Assembly: GCA_963837945.1 (NCBI GenBank) | Contig: CAWIQD010000006.1 | Location: forward strand, 248,001-312,000 | DNA from: CAVUBL01 sp963837945 | GTDB taxonomy: Bacteria; Acidobacteriota; Thermoanaerobaculia; Multivoradales; DATKCC01 | DNA: 64,000 nucleotides | Direction of reading: 5' to 3' | Notes under the pieces: model-generated | Told to the model about the DNA's origin: nothing | Database searches by the model: none | What the model saw: the letters and a program-made list of their open reading frames with translations, nothing else | Shown: positions 16,679 through 25,587 of the stretch, piece by piece | How the letters are laid out: every line of letters starts with the position of its first letter | Position numbering within the stretch: the first letter of the stretch is position 1 | Program-made: the position numbers and the translations under genes

Positions 16679-18601
16679 ATGACCGACGCCCCGCCATCCC
16701 CCCACGACCAAGAGCCCGCGCGGCCGGGCGGCCGTCACCTGGCGGTCGTCTCCATGGCGGCCCTCGGGGTGGTCTACGGCGACATCGGCACGAGCCCGCT
16801 CTACGCCATCCGCGAGTGCTTCTTCGGCGAGCACGCGGTGTCGGTCTCGCCGCAGAACGTCCTGGGCGTGCTGTCGCTCATCCTCTGGTCGCTGCTCCTC
16901 GTCATCTCCACCAAGTACCTGGTCTTCATCCTGCGCGCCGACAACCGGGGCGAGGGGGGGATCCTCGCCCTCATGGCCCTGATCCACCCCGAGCACAGCC
17001 CGGCGAAGGTGCGCACCCGGCGGGGGCAGTGGCTGCTCATCGCGCTCGGCCTCTTCGGGGCGGCGCTCCTCTACGGCGACGGCATGATCACGCCGGCGAT
17101 CTCGGTTCTGAGCGCGGTCGAAGGGCTCGAGGTGGCGACGCCGATCTTCCGGCCCTACGTCATCCCGCTCACGGTCGGCATCCTGATCGGCTTGTTCCTC
17201 TTCCAGCGCCGGGGCACCGAGGGCGTGGGCGCGGTCTTCGGGCCGGTGACCCTGGTCTGGTTCGCCACCCTCGCGGGGCTCGGCGTGACCGCCATCGTCA
17301 AGCAGCCGCGGGTGCTGGCGGCGGTCAACCCCGTCTGGGCGCTGGAGTTCTTCGCCCGCAACCAGGGCCGCGGCTTCCTGGTGCTCGGGGCGGTCTTCCT
17401 GGTGGTCACCGGCGGCGAGGCACTCTACGCCGACATGGGCCACTTCGGCGCCCGCCCGATCCGCCTCACCTGGTTCTCGATCGTCCTGCCGGCCCTGCTT
17501 CTCAACTACTTCGGCCAGGGGGCGCTGCTCCTCGCCGAACCGACAACCGCCCACAACCCCTTCTACCACCTGGCGCCCGACTGGGCCCTCTACCCGCTCG
17601 TGGTGCTGGCGACGGCGGCCACCGTGATCGCCTCGCAGGCGGTCATCTCGGGCGCCTTCTCGCTCACCATGCAGGCGGTCCAGCTCGGCTACGCCCCGCG
17701 CCTGTCGATCGAGCACACGTCGGCCGAGACCATGGGGCAGATCTACATGCCGCAGGTCAACTGGGTCCTGATGGTCGCCACCATCGGCCTGGTCCTGGGC
17801 TTCCGCACGTCGAGCAACCTGGCCGCGGCCTACGGCGTGGCGGTCACGACCACCATGGTCATCACGACCGTGCTCTTCTACGTCGTGGCGCGCGAGCTCT
17901 GGGGCTGGCGCCGCTGGGCGATCGGGGGGCTCTGCGCCTCCTTCCTGGTGGTCGACGTGAGCTTCTTCGGCGCCAGCATGGTGAAGGTCGCCCAGGGCGG
18001 CTGGTTCCCGCTCCTGGTGGCGGCCGGCATCTTCACCCTCATGACCACCTGGCGGACCGGGCGCAAGATCCTCGCCTCCCGGCTTCGCGCCGGGGTGGTG
18101 GACGTGAGCCGGTTCCTCGCCGAGGGGGGCATCGAGAAGCTGCCCAGAGTGCCCGGCGTCGGGCTCTTCCTGACCAGCAACCCGGACGGCGTGCCCGTGG
18201 TGTTGCTCCACAACATCAAGCACAACAAGGTTCTGCACCAGAAGGTGGTGCTCTTCACCATCTCGAACGAGGACGTGCCCACCGTGGCCCCGGCCGAGCG
18301 CCTCGAGGTCTCCGACCTGGGCCAGGGCTTCTACCGCCTGATCGCCCGCTACGGCTTCATGGAGAGCCCCAACGTGCCGCGCATCCTCCGCCTGGCGAAG
18401 GAGAGGGGGCTCGACGTCGATCCCAACCAGGCGAGCTTCTTCCTCGGCCGCGAGCACCTGATCGCCACCGAGAAGCCGGGCATGGCCCTGTGGCGCGAGA
18501 AGCTCTTCGTCCTGATGTCGCGCAACGCCCAGGGCGCCACCACCTACTTCCGCCTGCCCCCCAACCGGGTGGTCGAGCTCGGAGCGCAGATCGAGCTGTA
18601 G
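16679..18601 (+). CDS. kup: Kup-type low-affinity potassium transporter
   Basis: 640 residues, normal for Kup/TrkD. It opens with GVVYGDIGTSPLYA, the family hallmark, and continues with IISTKYLVFILRADNRGEGG-type sequence and about twelve transmembrane helices to about residue 460. A cytoplasmic C-terminal domain follows, ending PPNRVVELGAQIEL. It imports K+ by symport with protons. No K+-dependent riboswitch was seen upstream. The last 80 bases are duplicated at 19328-19407. Confidence 0.96.
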   Translation: MTDAPPSPHDQEPARPGGRHLAVVSMAALGVVYGDIGTSPLYAIRECFFGEHAVSVSPQNVLGVLSLILWSLLLVISTKYLVFILRADNRGEGGILALMALIHPEHSPAKVRTRRGQWLLIALGLFGAALLYGDGMITPAISVLSAVEGLEVATPIFRPYVIPLTVGILIGLFLFQRRGTEGVGAVFGPVTLVWFATLAGLGVTAIVKQPRVLAAVNPVWALEFFARNQGRGFLVLGAVFLVVTGGEALYADMGHFGARPIRLTWFSIVLPALLLNYFGQGALLLAEPTTAHNPFYHLAPDWALYPLVVLATAATVIASQAVISGAFSLTMQAVQLGYAPRLSIEHTSAETMGQIYMPQVNWVLMVATIGLVLGFRTSSNLAAAYGVAVTTTMVITTVLFYVVARELWGWRRWAIGGLCASFLVVDVSFFGASMVKVAQGGWFPLLVAAGIFTLMTTWRTGRKILASRLRAGVVDVSRFLAEGGIEKLPRVPGVGLFLTSNPDGVPVVLLHNIKHNKVLHQKVVLFTISNEDVPTVAPAERLEVSDLGQGFYRLIARYGFMESPNVPRILRLAKERGLDVDPNQASFFLGREHLIATEKPGMALWREKLFVLMSRNAQGATTYFRLPPNRVVELGAQIEL

Positions 18602-18628
18602 GAGCCTGCGCGGCGGTAGAGTCGCCCG

Positions 18629-19297
18629 ATGGCCCGTCCGTGGACGACCCTGGACCGGATCGCCACGGCGGAGGGGGTCCTCGAGCTCCGGCGCCGGGGC
18701 GAGGAGTTTCTGATCACCGTCGCCGGCCGCGTGTTGATGGCGAGCGCCGCCCACCGCTCGGAGGCGGTCCTCGCCGAGAGCGCCTGCGCGCGCCTCGCCG
18801 GCCGCACCCGGCCGCGGGTCCTGTGCGGCGGTCTGGGCATGGGGTTCACCCTCCGCGCCGCCCTCGACGCCCTCCCGTCCGACGGCTCCGTCACCGTCGC
18901 CGAGCTCAACCCGGTCGTCGTCCGGTGGTGCCGCGGGCCGCTCGCGGAGCTCACCGGCCGGGCGGTCGACGATCCCCGGGTGAGGGTCGAGGTCGTCGAC
19001 GTGGCCGACCAGATCGCCCGCGCGGCGGCCGCCGGGGGCCCGAGCGCCTACGACGCCATCGTCCTCGACCTCTACGAGGGCCCTCGGGAGTCGTCCGGCG
19101 GCCCCTCGGACCCGTTCTACGGCCGGCGCGCCCTGGCGACCACCCGCAAGGCCCTCGCCCCCGGCGGGGTCTTCGCCGTCTGGTCCGAAGACGCGGACGA
19201 CGCCTTCGAGCGCCGCCTCGCCGCCGCGGGCTTCACGGTCGAGCACCTGCGCCCCAAGAGCGGCGGCCCCCGCCACCTCGTCTACCTCGCGAGCTAG
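18629..19297 (+). CDS. spermidine-synthase-like SAM-dependent enzyme
   Basis: 222 residues. The Rossmann nucleotide motif RPRVLCGGLGMGFTLRAAL and the acidic strand VTVAELNPVVVRW bind SAM or decarboxylated SAM. DAIVLDLYEGP and FYGRRALATTRKALAPGG follow the spermidine synthase pattern. The N-terminal beta domain is short. True polyamine synthesis is not certain; many such proteins are uncharacterised. It lies 27 bp after kup and before a vestige of a second kup, and has no strong ribosome site. Confidence 0.8.
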   Translation: MARPWTTLDRIATAEGVLELRRRGEEFLITVAGRVLMASAAHRSEAVLAESACARLAGRTRPRVLCGGLGMGFTLRAALDALPSDGSVTVAELNPVVVRWCRGPLAELTGRAVDDPRVRVEVVDVADQIARAAAAGGPSAYDAIVLDLYEGPRESSGGPSDPFYGRRALATTRKALAPGGVFAVWSEDADDAFERRLAAAGFTVEHLRPKSGGPRHLVYLAS

Positions 19298-19327
19298 CGA
19301 AGGCGCGAAGGCGCCAGCCACCTTTCA

Positions 19328-19407
19328 GCAACGCCCAGGGCGCCACCGCCTACTTCCGCCTCCCCCCGAACCGGGTGGTCGAGCTCGGCGCGCAGGTCGA
19401 GCTGTAG
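19328..19407 (+). pseudogene. duplicated 80-bp tail of kup
   Basis: Bases 19328-19407 match 18522-18601, the kup 3' end, at 75 of 80 positions by direct comparison. They encode NAQGATAYFRLPPNRVVELG and a stop. The remnant is preceded by a variant of the dispersed GGTGCCAGCCACTTTGC motif (19310-19326). It is best explained as the end of a second kup copy whose remainder was deleted. Confidence 0.8.
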
Positions 19408-19570
19408 GGTGGCGCCGCGGGCCGGCTCCCGGACGTCCGGCGCGCCTCGCCCCGGCCCGGTCGGTGCCGGCCGACTTGGGCCGGCGGCCCGGCTCGTCCG
19501 GAAGCGGGCTCCAATGAGCGCTATAGCCGCAGGGTATTTGTTCACCCGTGGGTCTCTGAAGAGGGAGTCC

Positions 19571-20228
19571 GTGAGATCTTTCGCAATCTGTTTCGCCCTC
19601 GTCGCCGCTTCGCTCCTCGCCGCCGCTCCGCCGGCCGCCCATACGGTGGACCTCTCTTGCACCTGGAATCTCCAGGTCACCGCCTTCCTGCCGGAGGTGG
19701 AGACTCCCTTCGGGAACCAGGACACGCTTCAGCTCTCGCCGACCGACCCCGGCTGGGCCGGCCCGACGATCCTGAATCTCGTCTCGGGGCCTGCGCCTTG
19801 TCCCGCCGAGAAGACGGCACAGTGCACCGTCAACCTCGACGGCGACGCGGTGACCGGCACGCTGGACGGCGATGAGCAGCACGGCATGGCGTCCTTCAGT
19901 GGCACGCTGGCCGGTGGAGACCTGATCAAGGGGACGCTGGGCAACGATCCGCCCACGGGCGGACGCCAAGGCGGCCCTGGCGCCAAAGGCCTCGCCGGAC
20001 GGGACCTTCGCCACCCAGCTAGGACCCTTCAGCGGAACCAACGGCACCTGGCTGGCGGAGCGCCAGTCGGCCCTGGAGATCCCGACCCTGACGGAGACCG
20101 GCGTGATCCTCCTCGCGCGCCTCCTGCTGGCGAGCGCCACTTTCTTCCTGATGCTGGCCGGCGGCGGGCGGCCGAGGGGGATCGGGGATCGGACCGGGCA
20201 GCCGGCGGTGGCAGGAGGCCCGAGGTGA
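19571..20228 (+). pseudogene. secreted IPTL-CTERM protein, frame broken
   Basis: The first part encodes a signal peptide (SFAICFALVAASLLAAAPPAAH) and a secreted domain with three Cys (CTWNLQ, PCPAEKTAQC). Near 19961 the frame shifts by one base in a GGGCGGA stretch. The shifted frame reads DAKAALAPKASPDGTF and ends with EIPTLTETGVILLARLLLAS, a hydrophobic stretch and a basic tail (GGGRPRG). That is the IPTL-CTERM sorting signal, so the protein is meant for export and anchoring. The GTG at 19571 is the assumed start; an ATG at 19514 is also in frame. The break may be a sequencing error. Confidence 0.65.
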
Positions 20229-20240
20229 TCCGGAATGAGC

Positions 20241-20276
20241 GCCCTCCCGGGCTCGCCAGGAGACATCCGGGAGGGC
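20241..20276. terminator. bidirectional hairpin terminator
   Basis: A perfect 10-bp inverted repeat, GCCCTCCCGG and CCGGGAGGGC, with a 16-base loop, lies between two convergent genes (IPTL-CTERM on +, Cys-rich peptide on -). No strong T tract follows, so the assignment rests on position and stem. Confidence 0.5.
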
Positions 20277-20302
20277 TCCTCGATCCCGCGGTTCCGGTGG
20301 AG

Positions 20303-20671
20303 CTAGTTCGCGACGATGCAAGTTTCGCCGCAAACCTCCCCACAGTAGCTCAGGCAGCTGCTCTCCGAGCCACAGCACTGGTCGGTGGTGCCGTTGGAGC
20401 AGGAGATGTCGTACCAGGTGCAAGCCAGCGCCGTGTCCTGGAAGCCGCCGCCGAGGAGGTAGCTTCCCGTCGGCTTCCCCTGCCTCGACGCGGCGGTGGG
20501 GGCGGCTTGGTCGTCTTGCGCCCGCAACTCCATGGGCAGGGTGGTAAGGTTGCCCGAGGCGACCTGTTGAGGAGGAGCCGCAGGCTGGGCTGAAGCCGCG
20601 GCGGACGCAGCCGAAGCGCCCGCCACGGCGACCAGCAGGATGAAAGCGCACACCAGTGAAGTCTGTTTCAT
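20303..20671 (-). CDS. small secreted Cys-rich protein
   Basis: 122 residues. A signal peptide (TSLVCAFILLVAVAGASA) is followed by a Gln/Ala-rich spacer of about 60 residues. The C-terminal core of about 40 residues has eight Cys: C-x6-C-x7-CC-x5-C-x3-C-x3-C-x3-C, ending in IVAN. An even number of closely spaced Cys suggests a disulfide-stabilised mini-protein or the processed product of a propeptide. GGAGG lies four bases before the ATG, and a near-consensus promoter lies upstream. I do not recognise a family. It is convergent with the IPTL-CTERM gene. Confidence 0.8.
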   Translation of the reverse strand: MKQTSLVCAFILLVAVAGASAASAAASAQPAAPPQQVASGNLTTLPMELRAQDDQAAPTAASRQGKPTGSYLLGGGFQDTALACTWYDISCSNGTTDQCCGSESSCLSYCGEVCGETCIVAN

Positions 20672-20705
20672 AACGCCTCCGTTGAGTGGTTAACCGCTAT
20701 CAGGC

Positions 20706-20734
20706 ATGTTAGCAATAACGTTCTTGTCTGTCAA
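20706..20734 (-). promoter_or_regulatory. sigma-70 promoter of the Cys-rich peptide gene
   Basis: On the - strand TTGACA (20734-20729), a 17-base spacer and TAACAT (20711-20706). This is close to consensus and sits in an AT-rich island unlike its surroundings. It would start transcription about 30 bases before the ATG at 20671. Confidence 0.7.
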
Positions 20735-20836
20735 CAAATATTTTGCGGCACTGGCCGCGCGGCCCGTCCGAGGCCGCACTGCAGCATTCCGTGGGTGCAT
20801 TCCGCTCCGGCGGCCACACCGGCAGCCCGCACACCC

Positions 20837-21417
20837 TAGTGCCGGGGCAAAAATAACTCCCTGATTTGGCATGGTGCTCAGCTCCTCGGGCGGATGGTGT
20901 AGTTGCGGCGCGGCTGGACCTGGTGAGGGGCGAGGGCGAGGGTGGCCATCTGCGCATCGGGGATTCTGACGCCCTTGGGGTAATCCTGGTCGACGAAGTG
21001 GGCGTTGACTCGCAGGCCGCTCTCGGTTCCCGTGGTGCAGATGTACTGGAGGATGGTCTCGTAGCTGCGCAGCGGGCAGCCTGCCCAGTTCTTGCTGATC
21101 TCGGCGAACAGGCGGTGCTCGATGGGATTCCATTTCGAAGCGCCGGCGGGATCGTGGCACAGGGTGACGTGGAGGCCATGGGCATTGGAAAGCCGGGGCT
21201 GCAGGGCGTATTTGAAGCTGCGGTTCTGGGGCGCATTGCTACCGCCGCCGTCGGCGAGCACCAGGAGTTTGAGCAGTCAACGGCCAACTCCCGGGCCGCA
21301 GCCCGTGGGGAAACAGCGGGATTCGCGCGAAGGAGAAGGCTGGCGGCAGCCCGAGGCACCCGGGCGCACCGAGTCAGAACTAGGGGCAAACCATGGAGTT
21401 ATTTTGCGCGGGCCCTA
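20837..21417 (-). mobile_element. ISAzo13-type insertion sequence remnant
   Basis: The ends are related inverted repeats: TAGTGCC leading to GGGCAAAAATAACTCC on the left, and on the right, read inward, TAGGGCC leading to GCGCAAAATAACTCC. Between them only about 580 bp remain, against well over 1 kb expected for a complete element. It carries the C-terminal part of a transposase on the - strand. The right-hand outer TAG also forms the stop codon of the neighbouring TPR gene. Confidence 0.75.
20878..21282 (-). pseudogene. ISAzo13-family transposase, C-terminal fragment
   Basis: About 134 residues. The fragment begins LKLLVLADGGGSNAPQNRSF directly after an in-frame TGA. It contains the conserved HDPAGASKWNPIEHRLFAEI, NWAGCPLRSYETILQYI and RIPDAQMATLAL segments of ISAzo13 transposases. 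The N-terminal half is absent, so the element cannot move itself. The stop lies 18 bp from the left terminal repeat. Confidence 0.8.
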
Positions 21418-23883
21418 AGGCAGGCGGAGCGCCGCGGCGACCGCCTGGAAGCGGGGGTCATCCCTGAGCGGGGCAAAGACCGGGCGCAGGCGGAGCCAGG
21501 CGAGGTCGGAGGCGCGCGCCTCGGCGGCCTCCTCGAGGCGGTCCACGGCCGCCTGCGGCTCCCCCAGCCCGATCAGGACCTGGGCGAGCAGGCTCGGTGA
21601 GACGTAGCGCCGGGCCGCGAGATCGCAGAGCTCGTCGAGGATCTCGCGGGCGCCGGCGGCGTCCCCCGAGCGAGCGAGGGCATAGCCCAGGGCCGCCCGG
21701 ATCTCGGCTTCCCCGGCCGGCGCCCTCGCTCGCCCGCTCGAGCTGGGCAACGGCCTCTGCGCAGCGCCCCAGCTCGGTGAGGCTCTCGCCGAGGAAGCGA
21801 CGGGCCATGGGGAAGCTCGGCTCGAGATCGAGCACCTCGTCGAGCCGTTCGACCGCCTCCTCGAAGCGACTCATGTAGTAGAGGCGGATGCCCACGCTGG
21901 CGCCGGCGACGAGGGACAGGGGGTCGAGCTCGAGGACCTTGTCCAGCTCCCGGCCCGCCTCGTCGAAGCGTCCGCTCGGGATGAGGAAGTGCACGGCGTA
22001 CCAGTGTCGCGCCGCCGGGTCCCCGGGGCTCATCTCGACGGCCCGACGGAACTCGGGTTCCGCCGTCTCCCAGTCACCGTCGTAGTGGGCGCCGATCACC
22101 CCCAGGCAAGAGTGGACGACGGCCAGGCCGGGGTCGAGCTCCAGGGCTCGGGTCGCCGCCGTGCGCGCCGCCGGCATGGCCTTCCTCGGCGCCATGCCGC
22201 CGTAGCTGCTCAGGGTGATGTAGGCGAGGGCGAGTCCCGCATGGGCGCTGGCGTACCCGGGTTCCCGAGCGATCGCCCGGCGGAAGCACTCCAGGCTCTT
22301 GCCGAGGCTCGCCTCGGTTCGCCGGTTCCAGTGGTGGCGGCCCTGGAGATAGAGGTGGTAGACCTCGGCGTCGTCGGTCTCCCGCCGGCGGCGGACCTCG
22401 CCGTCCGGCTCGCCGCGCAGCTCCTGGAGGGCCTTGGCGACGCCGGTGGCGACCTCGTCCTGGAGCGCGAAGACGTCGCCCTGGGAGCCGTCGAAGCGCT
22501 GCGACCAGGCGTTGAACCCGCCGTCGAGGTGGACCATCCGAACGCTGATCCGAAGCCGCTCGCCGTCGCTCCGGACGCTCCCCTGGAGCACCGCGCCCAC
22601 CCCCATGCGGCGTCGGATCTCCGCGAGGTCCACGTCCGCGGACCTGAACTGGAAGGTCGAGACCTGGGACGCCACCCGGAGCCCCTGGACGCGCGTCAAG
22701 GCGTTGATCAGCTCGTCGACCACGCCGTCGCAGAGGTACTCGAGGTCCCGGCCGCCGCTCAGGTCGGCGAACGGCAGGACGAGGATCGACTCGCTGGCGG
22801 CCGCGGCCGGCAACGCGGGCTCGGCGGCGGCCGGGGCCGGAACGGCGGCGGTGGGCGGCGGCTGGGCGGCCACCGGGGGAGGCGCCGGCGCGGGAGCCGG
22901 CGCGGGAGCCAGGGGAGAGGCCACGCCGGAAGCCGCCGCCAGCTTCGCCCGGGGCGGCTCCGGACGCCGGCAGGAGTCGACGATCTCCGCGCTCAGCTCC
23001 GAGAGCATGAGGTCGACCTGGCGCTCGTCCTCGATCCCCAGGGGCTTGGCGCCCCGCGGCCGCAGGTTCAGCCGCGCCAGCCAGTCCACCCGGTCCCAGC
23101 AGCAGGCCTTGACCAGGATCGGGAAGACCTGGATGCCCTCCCGTTCCCGGCGCTGGAGCAGGCGCGGCACCTCGACGTCGAGGATGAAGCGCGAGGTCAG
23201 ATAGTTGGCCGTGACCAGAAGCACCGCGACGTTCGACGCCTCGATCGCCTCCTCGATCTCCCGCGACCACTCGCCCCCTGCCTCGATCCGCCGGTCCTCC
23301 CACAGCTCGATCAGGTCTTGCTCCTCGAGCACCGTGAGGTGGCGCAGCAGCCGGTCCTTCCACTCGCCGTCCCGGTGGCTGTAGCTCACGAAGACCTTCG
23401 GCGGCTCGTTGAGCTTCCGCCCCACGATCGCGGCGAAGCGCTGGAGGATCGCGAGATCTCCCGGCGGAGCTCGCGCGGCTCGAGGTCGGCCACGCAAAAG
23501 GTGCCGACCCGGTGGCCGCCCGGACCGGCGAGCGGGATGCCCGCGTAGAAGCGGATCTTGGGATCGGTGGTGACCAGGGGGTTGTCGGCGAAGCGCGGGT
23601 CCCGGCGGGCGTCGGGGATGATCAGCGGCTCCGGCTGGAGGATGGCGTGGGCGCAGAACGACTCCGCGCGGTTCATCTCGCAGCGCATGGGGCCGATGCT
23701 CGACTTCAGCCACTGGCGGTTCTCGTCGATCAACGAGAGGTACGCGATGGGCATCCCGAGGAGCTGGCCGACCTGGCGCGTGAGCCGGTCGAAGCGCTCC
23801 TCGGCCGGCGTGTCGAGCTTGCCGAGGGCGTCGAGGGCCGCGAGCCGGTCGAGCTCGTTGTCTGGCCTCGCCGGATGGATCAT
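21415..23883 (-). pseudogene. GAF-TIR-TolB-TPR multidomain protein, two frame breaks
   Basis: Restored order: a GAF domain (23883 to ~23466; LDALGKLDTPAEERFDRL, then GTFCVADLEPREL), then a TIR domain (KVFVSYSHRDGEWKDRLL, EIEEAIEASNVAVLLVTANY, FILDVEVPRLL). An Ala/Pro linker follows, then a TolB-like domain (ILVLPFADLSGGRDLEYLCD, VGAVLQGSVRSDGERLRISV) and about seven TPRs. The GAF frame joins GDLAILQRFAAIVG near 23466 only by a one-base shift. A second shift near 21725 joins ASEGAG to AEIRAALGYALARSGDAAG. All other residues read smoothly, so sequencing slips are as likely as real mutation. It may be an intracellular sensor/scaffold; NADase activity of the TIR domain is untested. The start ATG at 23883 is tentative. 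Confidence 0.75.
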
Positions 23884-23966
23884 GATCGGAACTACGATCT
23901 TATGGCAAAGGCTCACACGAGGCAATCCGGGCGTCGCGTGCCGCACATGCCGCATGCGGCACGATC

Positions 23967-23996
23967 TTGACGTTAACGTCAACCTGGGAGTAGGAT
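23967..23996 (+). promoter_or_regulatory. MerR-type promoter/operator of the beta-oxidation operon
   Basis: A perfect 16-bp palindrome, TTGACGTTAACGTCAA (23967-23982), starts at the -35 (TTGACG). It lies within an 18-base spacer before TAGGAT (23991-23996). A palindrome between -35 and -10 with a long spacer is the usual MerR-family arrangement, and a MerR gene starts at 24027. A second 14-bp palindrome, TGCCGCATGCGGCA, lies just upstream (23948-23961). Confidence 0.7.
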
Positions 23997-24026
23997 GGTC
24001 TTGCTCGCGGCCCAGCGATCGAGACC

Positions 24027-24452
24027 ATGGCCAGCCACCACGCCCCGGCGCGTCTCTACACGGTCACCGAGCTCGCCCACGAGCTCGGGGTGACCGCCCG
24101 CGCGATCCGCTTCTACGAGGCCAAGGGGCTCCTCGATCCCCGGCGCGTGGGGCAGAACCGCGTCTACACCTACCGCGACCGGGCACGGCTGCTCCTCATC
24201 CTGCGCGGCAAGCGCCTGGGCTTCTCCCTGGCGGAGGTCCAGGAGTACCTCGACCTCTACGACGCCGACCCGACCCACAAGGAGCAGTTCCTCCACCTCC
24301 TGCGCGGGGTGCGGGAGCGGATCGCGGACCTCGAGCAGCAGCGCCGCGACCTGGAGCTCACGCTCGACGAGCTGCGCGAGATCGAGGAGCAGACGCTCGA
24401 CGCCATGCGCGAGCGAGGCATCTCTTTGACCGACGGAGGTCCCACGCCATGA
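24027..24452 (+). CDS. MerR-family regulator of fatty-acid/branched-chain acyl-CoA degradation
   Basis: 141 residues. The N-terminal winged helix-turn-helix is LYTVTELAHELGVTARAIRF and YEAKGLLDPRRVGQNRVY, followed by a long dimerisation helix (IADLEQQRRDLELTLDELRE). There is no C-terminal metal-binding Cys motif, which fits acyl-CoA-responsive relatives such as LiuR rather than metal sensors. It is the first gene of a four-gene operon; its stop overlaps the thiolase ATG. It probably autoregulates through the palindrome at 23967. Confidence 0.88.
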   Translation: MASHHAPARLYTVTELAHELGVTARAIRFYEAKGLLDPRRVGQNRVYTYRDRARLLLILRGKRLGFSLAEVQEYLDLYDADPTHKEQFLHLLRGVRERIADLEQQRRDLELTLDELREIEEQTLDAMRERGISLTDGGPTP

Positions 24453-25585
24453 AGAACGTCGTCATCGCCGGCTACGTCCGGTCTCCCTTCACCCTCGCCA
24501 AGAAAGGCGAGCTGGCCCGGGTGCGCCCCGACGAGCTCGCCGCCCAGACCGTGCGCGGCCTGCTCGAGCGGACCGGGATCGACCCGGCGGCCCTCGAGGA
24601 CCTGATCATGGGCTGCGCCTTCCCCGAGGGCGAGCAGGGCTTCAACGTCGCCCGCATCGTCGAGTTCCTGGGCGAGCTGCCCGTGGGGATGGCCGGCGCC
24701 ACGGTCAACCGCTTCTGCGGCTCTTCCATGCAGGCGATCCACATGGCCGCCGGCGCCATCCAGATGAACGCCGGCGACGCCTTCATCGCGGCCGGGGTCG
24801 AGTCCATGACCCGGATCCCCATGGGCGGCTACAACCCCTTGCCCCACCCCGGCCTCTTCGCGCGCTATCCCCAGGCCTTCGTCTCCATGGGCGAGACCGC
24901 CGAGAACCTGGCCAAGCGCTACGACATCCCGCGGCGGCGCCAGGAGGAGTTCGCCGTCGAGTCCCAGCGGAAAGCCGCCGCCGCCCAGGCCGCCGGCCGC
25001 TTCGACGACGAGATCGTCCCGATCGCCCAGAACGGCTCGCGGGTCACGCGGGACGGGTGCCTGCGCCCCGACACCACCCTCGAGGGCCTGGCCGAGCTCA
25101 AGCTCGCCTTCGACGAGCACGGCACGGTCACCGCCGGCACCTCCTCGCCGCTCACCGACGGCGCCTCGGCGACCCTGGTCTGCTCGGAGGACTACGCGGA
25201 CTCGCACGGCTTGGCGCCGCTCGCGCGGATCAAGTCGATCGCGGTCTCGGGCTGCGCCCCGGAGCTCATGGGTCTGGGGCCGGTCGTCTCCACCCGCAAG
25301 GCCCTCGAGCGGGCCGGGCTCGAGCTCGCGGACATCGACGTCGTCGAGCTCAACGAGGCCTTCTCGTCGCAGTCGCTGGCGGTGATCGACGAGCTCGGCC
25401 TCGATCCGGCGCGGGTGAACCTCGACGGCGGCGCCATCGCTCTCGGCCATCCCCTGGGCGCCACCGGCGCCCGGATCACCGGCAAGGCGGCGGCGCTGCT
25501 GGCCAGAGAGGGCGCCCGCTATGCCCTCGCGACCCAGTGCATCGGCGGCGGCCAGGGGATCGCCACGGTCCTGGAGGCGGTGTAG
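24449..25585 (+). CDS. fadA: acetyl-CoA acyltransferase (thiolase)
   Basis: 378 residues. Performs the last beta-oxidation step, cleaving 3-ketoacyl-CoA with CoA. The nucleophile is C90 in NRFCGSSMQA. The second active-site segments are GGAIALGHPLGATGAR and CIGGGQG near the C-terminus. ATGA overlap with the MerR gene, and 2 bp to the next gene, show a tight operon. The gene order thiolase, HAD/ECH fusion, acyl-CoA dehydrogenase resembles the Bacillus fadNAE set. Confidence 0.94.
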   Translation: MKNVVIAGYVRSPFTLAKKGELARVRPDELAAQTVRGLLERTGIDPAALEDLIMGCAFPEGEQGFNVARIVEFLGELPVGMAGATVNRFCGSSMQAIHMAAGAIQMNAGDAFIAAGVESMTRIPMGGYNPLPHPGLFARYPQAFVSMGETAENLAKRYDIPRRRQEEFAVESQRKAAAAQAAGRFDDEIVPIAQNGSRVTRDGCLRPDTTLEGLAELKLAFDEHGTVTAGTSSPLTDGASATLVCSEDYADSHGLAPLARIKSIAVSGCAPELMGLGPVVSTRKALERAGLELADIDVVELNEAFSSQSLAVIDELGLDPARVNLDGGAIALGHPLGATGARITGKAAALLAREGARYALATQCIGGGQGIATVLEAV

Positions 25586-25587
25586 CC

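Noticed and set aside
20303..20420. Cyclotide-like peptide, because the C-terminus contains CGETC and ends in Asn
   Set aside because: Only five residues match; the remaining Cys spacing differs completely from plant cyclotides. Treated as coincidence.
21415..24000. Defence island, because of the TIR protein beside an IS remnant
   Set aside because: No second defence gene (nuclease, restriction, cyclic-nucleotide or toxin-antitoxin partner) lies nearby; a metabolic operon follows directly.
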